From contig NZ_JACWCT010000156.1 in the NCBI RefSeq assembly GCF_016613415.1, positions 1 through 64,000 on the forward strand: a DNA stretch of 64,000 bases. The letters run 5' to 3'. Origin of the DNA: Methylobacterium ajmalii (GTDB taxonomy: Bacteria > Pseudomonadota > Alphaproteobacteria > Rhizobiales > Beijerinckiaceae). The translations under genes and the position numbers were made by a program. Under the pieces are notes generated by a model. That model saw only the letters and a program-made list of their open reading frames with translations. It did no database searches and was not told the DNA's origin. Below are positions 34,376 through 41,804 of the stretch, in pieces. Within the stretch, counting starts at the first letter, position 1. Each line of letters begins with the position of its first letter.

Positions 34376-34413
34376 CGAAGGGCCCGGCGATCGTCGGATC
34401 GCCGGGCCCTTCG
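34376..34413 (-). terminator. hairpin after leuS
   Basis: A perfect 17-base stem runs 34376-34392 against 34397-34413 (CGAAGGGCCCGGCGATC and its complement) with a GTCG loop, 23 bases past the leuS stop. There is no clear T-run on the leuS strand. It would separate leuS from lptE-holA. Confidence 0.8.
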
Positions 34414-34436
34414 GGAGGCTCGGAGCGTCGTCGCGG

Positions 34437-37028
34437 TCAGACGACGATGTTGACGATGCGCAGCGGCACAACGATCACCTTGCGGGGCGGCTTGCCCTCG
34501 AGCGCGCGCTGCACTGGCTCGAGCGCCAGCACGGCGGCCTGCACCGCGGCCTGGTCGGCGTCCCGCGGCACCGTCACGTCGGCGCGCTTGCGCCCGTTGA
34601 TCTGGACCGGCAGCGTCACGCTGTCCTCAACCAGGAGGTCGCCGCGGACCCCCGGCCAGCCCGCCTCGGCCACTAGGCCGTCCTGCCCGAGCGCCGTCCA
34701 GCAGGCCTCGGCCAGGTGCGGCATCATCGGGGCGATGAGCTGCACCAGGATCAGGGTCGCCTCGCGCAGGGCGGGGGAGGGGGCGTGGCCGCGCTCGGCC
34801 GCGACCGCCTCCTGCAGGCTGTTCGCCAGTTCGTAGACATGGGCGACGCAGCGGTTGAAGCGCAGGCGCTCGATGTCCTCGCCGACGGCGGCCAGCGCCT
34901 TGTGGGCGGCCTTCAGCACCGCTTGGCTGTCGGTGCCGGCCGGCTCGGCCCCACCCTCGGCGACCTCGCCCACCATGCGCCAGACACGCTGGACGAAGCG
35001 CGAGGCACCCTGGACGCCGTCCTCGGTCCAGATCACGTCGCGCTCCGGCGGCGAGTCCGAGAGCATGAACCAGCGGGCGGTGTCGGCGCCGTACGAAGCG
35101 ATGATGTCGTCGGGGTCGACGACGTTCTTCTTCGACTTCGACATCTTCTCGATCGCGCCGATCGAGACCGGCGCCTCGGTTTTCACGTGAAACGCCTTGC
35201 GGGCGCCATCCTCGCTGACGATCCGGACATCGACCGGCTGCACCCAGGCGCCGGCCTCGTCGCGGTAGGTTTCGTGGACGACCATGCCTTGCGTGAACAG
35301 GCCCGCGAAGGGCTCGTCGACACCGGCCCAGCCGGTCTGGCGCATCGCCCGCATGAAGAAGCGGGAATAGAGCAGGTGCAGGATCGCGTGCTCGATGCCG
35401 CCGATATACTGGTCGACCGGCAGCCAGTGATCGGCCACCGCCTTGTCGGTCGGCGCATCCTCCAGCCACGGCGCGGTGAAGCGGGCGAAGTACCAGGACG
35501 AGTCGACGAAGGTGTCCATCGTGTCGGTCTCGCGCCGGGCCGGCTTGCCGCAGGACGGGCACGGCACGTTGCGCCACGCGGCATCGCGCTCGAGCGGGTT
35601 GCCCGGCACGTCGAACGAGACCTCCTCGGGCAGCTGCACCGGCAGGTCGGCGACCGGCACCGGCACCGCACCGCAGGCATCGCAGTGGATCACCGGGATC
35701 GGGCAGCCCCAGTAGCGCTGGCGCGACACGCCCCAGTCGCGCAGGCGGAACTGCACCCGGCGCTTGCCGACGGAGGCGCCGTCGAGGGTCTCGGCCTCCA
35801 GGCGGTCGGCGACGGTCTTGAACGCCGTGTCGGTATCCATCCCGTCGAGAAAGCGCGAGTTGATCATCCGGCCGTCGCCGTCATAGGCGGTGTCGGTGAT
35901 CGTGAAACCGGCGGGGTCCTGGTCCGGCGGGCACACGACCGGGGTGTTGCCCAGGCCGTACTTGTTGGCGAAGTCGAGGTCGCGCTGGTCGTGCGCCGGA
36001 CAGCCGAACACCGCGCCGGTGCCGTACTCCATCAGCACGAAATTCGCGACGTAGACCGGCAGGGTCCAGGACGGGTCGAGCGGATGGCGGACCTTGAGGC
36101 CGGTGTCGAAGCCGAGCTTCTCCGCCGTGTCGATCGCCGCCTGCGCCGTACCCATGCGCCGGCACTCGGCGATGAAGTCCTGCAGCGCCGGATTGTCCCT
36201 CGCCACCGCGGCGGCGAGCGGATGGTCGGCGGCGACCGCCAGGAACTTCGCGCCGAACAGCGTGTCGGGGCGGGTGGTGTAGACCGTCACCTCGGAGGCC
36301 GCGCCCTCGGGCGCCGTCTCGAGGGCGAAGCGCAGCTCCAGCCCCTCCGAGCGGCCGATCCAGTTGCGCTGCATCAGCCGGACCTTCTCCGGCCAGCGCT
36401 CCAGCGTGTCGAGCCGGTCGTCCAGGTCCTGGGCGAAATCGGTGATCTTGAAGAACCACTGGGTCAGCTCGCGCTGCTCGACCAGCGCGCCGGAGCGCCA
36501 GCCGCGCCCGTCGATCACCTGCTCGTTGGCCAGCACGGTGTGGTCGACCGGGTCCCAGTTCACCTTGGCGGTGCGGCGCGAGACCAGCCCGGCCTTCAGG
36601 AAATCCAGGAACATCCGCTGCTGGTGCTTGTAGTATTCGGGATCGCAGGTCGCGATCTCGCGGCTCCAATCCAGCGACAGGCCCATCGACTGGAGCTGCG
36701 TCCGCATCGTGGCGATGTTGGCGTAGGTCCAGTCCCGCGGGTTGACCTTGTTCTGCATCGCGGCGTTCTCGGCCGGCAGGCCGAAGGCGTCCCAGCCCAT
36801 CGGGTGCAGGACGTTGAAGCCCTTGGCGCGCTTGTAGCGCGCGACCACGTCGCCCATGGCGTAGTTGCGGACGTGGCCCATGTGGATGCGCCCCGACGGA
36901 TACGGGAACATCTCGAGGACGTAGTATTTCGGACGAGGATCGTCGTTGCGGGTGCGGAAGATCTCGCGCTCGGCCCACACCTGCTGCCAGTGGGGCTCGG
37001 AATCCTTCGCGTTGTAACGTTCGGCCAT
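34437..37028 (-). CDS. leuS: leucyl-tRNA synthetase
   Basis: An 863-residue class I aminoacyl-tRNA synthetase. The HIGH motif is H-M-G-H at 49-52 within YPSGRIHMGHVRNYAMGDV, and K-M-S-K-S lies near residue 626. The CP1 editing domain is present (TTRPDTLFGAKF, then YGTGAVFGCPAHDQRDLDFA). The zinc-like insertion has C-D-A-C and C-P-S-C-G-K. The ATG at 37028 (MAERYNAKDSEPHWQQ) is the standard start. A parS core lies within the coding sequence. Confidence 0.98.
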   Translation of the reverse strand: MAERYNAKDSEPHWQQVWAEREIFRTRNDDPRPKYYVLEMFPYPSGRIHMGHVRNYAMGDVVARYKRAKGFNVLHPMGWDAFGLPAENAAMQNKVNPRDWTYANIATMRTQLQSMGLSLDWSREIATCDPEYYKHQQRMFLDFLKAGLVSRRTAKVNWDPVDHTVLANEQVIDGRGWRSGALVEQRELTQWFFKITDFAQDLDDRLDTLERWPEKVRLMQRNWIGRSEGLELRFALETAPEGAASEVTVYTTRPDTLFGAKFLAVAADHPLAAAVARDNPALQDFIAECRRMGTAQAAIDTAEKLGFDTGLKVRHPLDPSWTLPVYVANFVLMEYGTGAVFGCPAHDQRDLDFANKYGLGNTPVVCPPDQDPAGFTITDTAYDGDGRMINSRFLDGMDTDTAFKTVADRLEAETLDGASVGKRRVQFRLRDWGVSRQRYWGCPIPVIHCDACGAVPVPVADLPVQLPEEVSFDVPGNPLERDAAWRNVPCPSCGKPARRETDTMDTFVDSSWYFARFTAPWLEDAPTDKAVADHWLPVDQYIGGIEHAILHLLYSRFFMRAMRQTGWAGVDEPFAGLFTQGMVVHETYRDEAGAWVQPVDVRIVSEDGARKAFHVKTEAPVSIGAIEKMSKSKKNVVDPDDIIASYGADTARWFMLSDSPPERDVIWTEDGVQGASRFVQRVWRMVGEVAEGGAEPAGTDSQAVLKAAHKALAAVGEDIERLRFNRCVAHVYELANSLQEAVAAERGHAPSPALREATLILVQLIAPMMPHLAEACWTALGQDGLVAEAGWPGVRGDLLVEDSVTLPVQINGRKRADVTVPRDADQAAVQAAVLALEPVQRALEGKPPRKVIVVPLRIVNIVV
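35181..35192. promoter_or_regulatory. parS site inside leuS
   Basis: A perfect TTTCACGTGAAA core lies in leuS at codons for F-H-V-K, 4.5 kb from parA on the other side from the mnmE-mnmG site. It forms the third member of the cluster. Confidence 0.82.
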
Positions 37029-37189
37029 GGGCGGCGTCTTTGCGACCGGTCGGCGCCGGCGCCGTGAGCACCGGCGGCAGGGATGAAGGGAAAACGTCAC
37101 GGCCGCAAACGGTTGAGCTTGCTCGGCGCGGCGCCGGCGGACTAGGACACGGTTTGGTCCCGAGGGTCAACAATGGAGAGGCGCCGGTC

Positions 37190-37909
37190 ATGATCGACCC
37201 GCAGACCGTCACGTCGAACCTGGCCGAGGTGCGCTCGGCGATCGCCCGGGCGGCCGAGGACAGCGAGCGCGATCCCGCCGGTGTCGCCCTGATCGCGGTG
37301 TCGAAGACGGTTCCCCCGGAGGGGATCCGGCCGGCGCTGGAATCCGGGCAGCGTTGCTTCGGCGAGAACTACGTCCAGGAGGCGAAGGCCAAGTGGCCGG
37401 CCCTGCGCGAGTCCTGTCCCGACGTCGAGCTGCACCTGATCGGCCCGCTGCAATCGAACAAGGCCCGCGAGGCGGTCGAGCTGTTCGACGTGATCCATAC
37501 CCTGGACCGGACCTCGCTCGCCGCGGCTCTGGGCAAGGAGATCCGGCGCAGCGGCCGGCATCCGCGCCTGCTGGTGCAGGTCAATACCGGCGAGGAGCCG
37601 CAGAAGGGCGGCGTGGCGCCCGGCGCGGTCGAGGCTTTCCTGGCCGAGTGCCGGGACGTGCACGGCCTCACGGTGTCTGGCCTGATGTGCATTCCCCCGG
37701 CGGAGGATCCGCCCTCGGCGCATTTCGGCCTGCTGGCGGCGATCGCCCGCCGCCACGCCCTGCCGCTCCTGTCGATGGGGATGAGCGCCGACTATCCGGC
37801 GGCGATCCAGATGGGGGCGACCCACGTGCGGGTCGGCAGCGCGATCTTCGGAGCGCGTCAGCCCAAGGACGCCGCTGAGGACGCCGCCGAGGACGAAACG
37901 CAGGGCTGA
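37190..37909 (+). CDS. pyridoxal-phosphate homeostasis protein (YggS/PROSC family)
   Basis: A 239-residue TIM-barrel PLP-binding protein that buffers free pyridoxal phosphate. The PLP lysine is Lys39 in A-V-S-K-T. Later blocks are CFGENYVQEAKAKW, HLIGPLQSNKAREAV, VNTGEEPQKGG, GLMCIPP, LSMGMSADYPAAIQMGATHVRVGSAIFG. The ATG at 37190 follows GGAGAGGCGCCGGTC. A short acidic tail (DAAEDAAEDETQ) is unusual but minor. It is divergent from leuS. Confidence 0.96.
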   Translation: MIDPQTVTSNLAEVRSAIARAAEDSERDPAGVALIAVSKTVPPEGIRPALESGQRCFGENYVQEAKAKWPALRESCPDVELHLIGPLQSNKAREAVELFDVIHTLDRTSLAAALGKEIRRSGRHPRLLVQVNTGEEPQKGGVAPGAVEAFLAECRDVHGLTVSGLMCIPPAEDPPSAHFGLLAAIARRHALPLLSMGMSADYPAAIQMGATHVRVGSAIFGARQPKDAAEDAAEDETQG

Positions 37910-37919
37910 CGCACCGCAG

Positions 37920-38120
37920 TCAATTGGCGTGCAGGCAGCGGATCTCTTCCCGCGCCTGCTCCAGGAAACGGACGCGGTCCTCGTCCGTCAGCAGCACGGG
38001 GGAGTTCGGCAGCCCGTCGCGGTAGCGGGCGGAGCCGTTCCAGAGGGTGCCGCGCGGCCCCTCGACGGCATGGATCTGGCGGGCCCGAACGATCTCGGTC
38101 GCGGTGTAGGCGTCGAGCAT
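37920..38120 (-). CDS. small conserved-looking hypothetical protein
   Basis: A 66-residue protein of unknown family. It starts MLDAYTATEIVRARQ behind a good ribosome site (GGGAGAGACGC) and reads as ordinary mixed helical protein (DRVRFLEQAREEIRCL), not low-complexity filler. No signal peptide or membrane segment is seen. Upstream lie two direct repeats and a small palindrome that may control it. Confidence 0.65.
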   Translation of the reverse strand: MLDAYTATEIVRARQIHAVEGPRGTLWNGSARYRDGLPNSPVLLTDEDRVRFLEQAREEIRCLHAN

Positions 38121-38150
38121 GCGTCTCTCCCTGCGTCCCGTGCGGTTTTT

Positions 38151-38223
38151 GTGTGGCAGTCGAACCCTAGCGCATGTCCTCGCGGTGCGCGAGTGTGGCA
38201 GCGTTACCAAATCTAAAGATTTC
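38151..38223. promoter_or_regulatory. direct repeats and palindrome upstream of the 66-residue gene
   Basis: GTGTGGCAG occurs at 38151-38159 and again at 38194-38202, 43 bases apart (about four helical turns). A perfect palindrome AAATCT-AA-AGATTT follows at 38210-38223. All lie upstream of the reverse-strand gene at 37920-38120. This could be a regulator site; the regulator is unknown. Confidence 0.35.
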
Positions 38224-38295
38224 GTTGTGCCTTGCAGCATGGTTCGACGGGGAGGATCCCCGTCCAATGCAGCGCAGGATTGGAGAAGATCTTTC

Positions 38296-38829
38296 TCAGA
38301 TCGTCAGGCGTGTGCCGGGGCCGAGGCGGCGCAGGAGCCGCACCAGGTCGGGGCGGCGCAGCGCGACGCAGCCCTCGGTCGGCCGGAAGCCCGGCCGGGC
38401 GACGTGCAGGAAGATGGCGCTGCCATGCCCGGGGCGGATCGGGCCGCGGTTGTAATCGAGGTCGATCACGAGGTCGTAGAGCCCGTCGTCGCGCCACATC
38501 GCCTCGGCGCTGATGCCCGGGGCTGGCAGGGCGAGCGGCCGGTTGTAGCGCCGGTCGCGCGGGTCGTCGCACCAGCCGTCGCCGGGGCGGATCGCCCGCA
38601 AGGGGAGGGCGGTCGGCGGCCGGGTCCCGAGCCGGTCGGGCCGGTAGAAGCCGCCGCGCAGCCGGAACGTGCCGCGGGGCGAGGCGCCGTCGCCCTCGCG
38701 CTTCACCTGACGCTGGCCGCCTTTGCCCAGCGCGCAGGGGATCAGCACCGGGCCGGCGATCAGGGTGCCGCGGCGGCGGTCGAGGGGGTTCGGGCGGACC
38801 CGCAGGTGCGAAAGGGTGGTGCGCTTCAT
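38296..38829 (-). CDS. L,D-transpeptidase catalytic-domain protein (YkuD family)
   Basis: A 177-residue protein. The catalytic block H-V-A-R-P-G-F-R-P-T-E-G-C-V-A-L has the conserved histidine, glycine and nucleophilic cysteine of L,D-transpeptidases, which form 3-3 peptidoglycan cross-links or attach proteins to the wall. An early block (KREGDGASPRGTFRL) matches the start of the YkuD fold. No signal peptide is visible from the ATG at 38829, which is odd for a periplasmic enzyme. Either an unrecognised upstream start exists or export is unconventional. Alternative catalytic uses of the fold cannot be excluded. Confidence 0.85.
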   Translation of the reverse strand: MKRTTLSHLRVRPNPLDRRRGTLIAGPVLIPCALGKGGQRQVKREGDGASPRGTFRLRGGFYRPDRLGTRPPTALPLRAIRPGDGWCDDPRDRRYNRPLALPAPGISAEAMWRDDGLYDLVIDLDYNRGPIRPGHGSAIFLHVARPGFRPTEGCVALRRPDLVRLLRRLGPGTRLTI

Positions 38830-38940
38830 CGTCCTCCTCTTTAAGGCTCCGTCCGCGCCGGCTCCAGCGCCGCGACGGAGCGCCCGGCGCCGGTCGCGCG
38901 CGGGGCCGATCCACGATCACCGGGTGAACTCCTCGACGCG

Positions 38941-39597
38941 ATGCCGGAGCCGACCCCATCCCCCGTCCCGGACTGGCTCGGCTGGCTGCCGCCGCGCCTC
39001 GTCGCCCTCGACGTCGAGGCCACCGGCCTCTCGGCGGGCGACCGGATGGTGAGCGTCGGCGCCGTCGCGCTCGCCACCGCCTCCCTCGCCGCCGGCCGGC
39101 CCGAGATCGTCTGCCATCACCTGGTCGTCGATCCGGGGCGGCCGAGCCATCCAGCGGCGCTGGCGGTGCACGGCTACGACGACTGGCTGCTGCGCCATCA
39201 GGATCCGGCGGCGCTGCATCTCCCGGCCCTGGCGCAGGTCCTGGCGGGGGCAGACCTCGTCGTCGCGCACAATGCCGCCTTCGACCTCGGCCTCCTCAAC
39301 CGCGAGATGGCGCTGGCAGGGCTGCCGCCGGTCGCGCCCAGGGTCTACTGCACCATGGAGGCCTATCGCCGCCGGGGCGAGAAGGGCCGGGCCGCCCTCG
39401 ACGCGGTGTGCCGCCGCATCGGGCTCGCCCGGTCCGGCGCCCGGCACGGCGCGCTGGAGGATGCCTGGCTGGCGCTGCGGGCCTATCTCTGGCTCCAGGC
39501 CTGCCCGGTGGCGGTCGCGCGCCCGGAGCTCGCCGCGCCGAGCAACCTGCGCCCGGTCCCGCCCCGTCCCGAGGGCCCGTTGCCGCCGCGGGGCTGA
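38941..39597 (+). CDS. DEDD 3'-5' exonuclease (DnaQ-like)
   Basis: A 218-residue exonuclease. The three catalytic blocks are visible: Exo I D-V-E-A-T-G-L (first Asp and Glu), Exo II H-N-A-A-F-D-L-G-L-L-N, and Exo III H-G-A-L-E-D-A-W. It resembles the polymerase III epsilon fold but lacks the C-terminal polymerase-binding region and has a Pro-rich tail, so it is more likely a repair or RNA exonuclease than the replicative proofreader. It is divergent from the L,D-transpeptidase gene. Confidence 0.88.
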   Translation: MPEPTPSPVPDWLGWLPPRLVALDVEATGLSAGDRMVSVGAVALATASLAAGRPEIVCHHLVVDPGRPSHPAALAVHGYDDWLLRHQDPAALHLPALAQVLAGADLVVAHNAAFDLGLLNREMALAGLPPVAPRVYCTMEAYRRRGEKGRAALDAVCRRIGLARSGARHGALEDAWLALRAYLWLQACPVAVARPELAAPSNLRPVPPRPEGPLPPRG

Positions 39598-39766
39598 GCA
39601 CCGGGGCCGTGGACAGGCGGGACCCCGGCCCTTGCCGCGGCTTGCCGCTCCGCTACTCTGCCCCGCACGCTGCCAGGCTGCGCTCCGTTCGGGACCGCAG
39701 CCCCCGGCCGGCGGCAGGGCCGGGCCCGGCCGGCGGCCGTCCGTCCTGTTCGAGAGTGCCGGTTCG

Positions 39767-40453
39767 ATGTCGAACGCCCACCGCCTGCTCGTCGTCGACG
39801 ACGATCCGACCCTGCGCGACACCCTGACCGAGCAGCTCGCCCTCTCGGACGCCTTCGACGTGGTGACCGCCGAGACCGCGCAGGGCGCGATGGAGCGGGT
39901 CGCCGCCGAGCGGATCGACCTCGTGGTGATGGATGTCGGCCTGCCCGACCTCGACGGGCGCGAGGCGGTGCGGCAGATGCGCCATGGCGGCTTTCGCGGC
40001 CCGGTGATCATGCTGACCGGCCAGGCCTCGGATGCCGACACCGTGCAGGGGCTGGATGCCGGCGCCAACGACTACGTGACGAAGCCGTTCAAGCTCGCGG
40101 TGCTGCTCGCCCGCATCCGGGCCCAGCTGCGCCAGTATGAGGCGAGCGAGGACGCGGTGTTCCAGATCGGCCCCTACACCTTCCGGCCGGGTGCCAAGCT
40201 GCTGGTCGGCGAGCGCGGCTCGAAGCTGAAGCTCACCGAGAAGGAGACCGCGATCCTGCGCTTCCTCTACCGCGCCGGCCGGCAGGTGGTGGGGCGCGAC
40301 ACGCTGCTGGCCGAGGTGTGGGGCTACAACGCCCAGGTCACCACCCACACCCTCGAGACCCACATCTACCGCCTGCGCCAGAAGATCGAGCCGAACCCGG
40401 CGACCGCCTCGATCCTGGTGACGGAGGGCGGCGGCTACAAGCTGCTGCCGTAG
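39767..40453 (+). CDS. OmpR/PhoB-type response regulator
   Basis: A 228-residue two-domain regulator. The receiver has the acidic pair D11-D12, phospho-acceptor Asp56 in V-V-M-D-V-G-L-P, the T-G-Q switch region and K-P-F. The C-terminal winged helix (LKLTEKETAILRFLYR, VWGYNAQVTTHTLETHIYRLRQKI) binds DNA. No histidine kinase gene is adjacent, so the partner is encoded elsewhere. The ATG at 39767 matches the receiver start. Confidence 0.95.
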   Translation: MSNAHRLLVVDDDPTLRDTLTEQLALSDAFDVVTAETAQGAMERVAAERIDLVVMDVGLPDLDGREAVRQMRHGGFRGPVIMLTGQASDADTVQGLDAGANDYVTKPFKLAVLLARIRAQLRQYEASEDAVFQIGPYTFRPGAKLLVGERGSKLKLTEKETAILRFLYRAGRQVVGRDTLLAEVWGYNAQVTTHTLETHIYRLRQKIEPNPATASILVTEGGGYKLLP

Positions 40454-40486
40454 GCCGCCGCCCCGGCGGCCGCCGTCGGCGGGCGC

Positions 40487-41644
40487 TCAGGACGCGATGA
40501 GCCCCCGCGCCGCCACCGGCAGCGTCCCGACGATCGCGCCGCCGCGCACCGTCACCAGCGTGTCGACCATGTTGACGACGACGCAGACGTGGTTGGGCAC
40601 CACCTCGACGAGCGTCCCGACCGGCGGGCGGTCCGTGCAGGCCGAGAGGTCGAGGAAGCCGTGCTCCTCGGCAAAGGCGTGGATGCGGGCGCCCGGATGG
40701 TCGGGCAGGAGCCCGAATCCGTCGAGCCCGCCGCCGGTGTCGCTGGTGAGCGTCTTCGAGCCGGCATCCAGGATGCCGCGCTCGGGGCCGGCCCGGCTCA
40801 CCACCCGGGCGAGCACGGCGAGCGCGCACTCCTCCAGGCCGGCGACGCCCGCTTCCATCATCATCCGGTCGTTGAAGATCACGGTGCCGGCCCGGTGCTC
40901 GGTGGCGCCGCGGATCTCGCCCAGTTCCGGCAGGTTCGGCGTGCCGCCGGTCGAGACGATGCGGGCCTCGAGCCCGTGGGCGGCGAGGCCCGCCTTCGCC
41001 TCGTCGAGGAAGGCCTGGGCCCCGGCGGCGGCGCCGGCCTGGGGATAGAGCAGCAGGCCCGCGAAGGCGAGGCCGGGCCGGGCCGCGATGTCGCGGGCGA
41101 GCGCCACCGCCTCGCCCGGGGTCTCGACGCCGGCGCGCTTGCGGCCGGTGTCGCACTCCACCACCACGTCGAGGGTGCGGCCGCCGGCACGCGCCGCCTC
41201 CTCCAGCCCCGCCACGGTCACCGGGTTGTCGGCCGCGACCGTGAGCCGGACCGGGCTCTCGCGCAGGAGGCGTCCGAGGCGCCCGACCGCGTGCGGGCCG
41301 ACGAGGTTGTAGCTCACCAGGATGTCGTCGATGCCGGCCGCCGCCATCACCTCGGCCTCGCCGAGCTTCTGGCAGGTGATGCCGCGCGCGCCGGCGGCGA
41401 TCTGCATCCGGGCGAGGACCGGGCTCTTGTGGGTCTTGATGTGCGGGCGGTTGGCGAGGCCGGCCGCGTCGCAGGCGGCCTGGAGCCGGGCGATGTTGCG
41501 CTCGACCCGGTCGAGGTCGACGACGACCGCCGGCGTGCCGTAGCGGCGGGCGATCTCCTCCCGCAGGGAGAGGGGGATCATCACGCGGTCCCCGCTGCGC
41601 GCCCCGCCCGCCTCGTCCGTTTCCGGCCTTGCCTCGCCGCCCAT
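40487..41644 (-). CDS. DSD1-family PLP enzyme (D-threonine aldolase / D-serine dehydratase-like)
   Basis: A 385-residue fold-type III PLP enzyme of the alanine-racemase-like barrel plus beta-domain type. The Schiff-base lysine is Lys70 in R-P-H-I-K-T-H-K. The metal-binding pair is His and Cys in P-N-H-V-C. Members act on beta-hydroxy-D-amino acids (D-threonine aldolase, D-serine or threo-3-hydroxyaspartate dehydratase); which activity applies here is unknown. The start at 41644 is supported by GGGAAGGAACGATC; an internal ATG at 41581 is less likely. Confidence 0.9.
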   Translation of the reverse strand: MGGEARPETDEAGGARSGDRVMIPLSLREEIARRYGTPAVVVDLDRVERNIARLQAACDAAGLANRPHIKTHKSPVLARMQIAAGARGITCQKLGEAEVMAAAGIDDILVSYNLVGPHAVGRLGRLLRESPVRLTVAADNPVTVAGLEEAARAGGRTLDVVVECDTGRKRAGVETPGEAVALARDIAARPGLAFAGLLLYPQAGAAAGAQAFLDEAKAGLAAHGLEARIVSTGGTPNLPELGEIRGATEHRAGTVIFNDRMMMEAGVAGLEECALAVLARVVSRAGPERGILDAGSKTLTSDTGGGLDGFGLLPDHPGARIHAFAEEHGFLDLSACTDRPPVGTLVEVVPNHVCVVVNMVDTLVTVRGGAIVGTLPVAARGLIAS

Positions 41645-41804
41645 GATCGTTCCTTCCCTGCGGATCCCGCGCCCGATCGTATCCGTAAACCGGGCCTGCC
41701 GGCCACCGCCCGAAACGGCGGCCGGGCAAGGCTCGGGCGCAACCCAATCTTAGACTTCGGGTCATACACCGGTCGTATCGCAGGCACTGCGCAACGGAGC
41801 GCCG

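Noticed and set aside
40454..40472. GGCCGCC-GCCCC-GGCGGCC hairpin directly after the response-regulator gene
   Set aside because: Only seven pairs of pure GC with no T-run; such stems are common by chance at this base composition.
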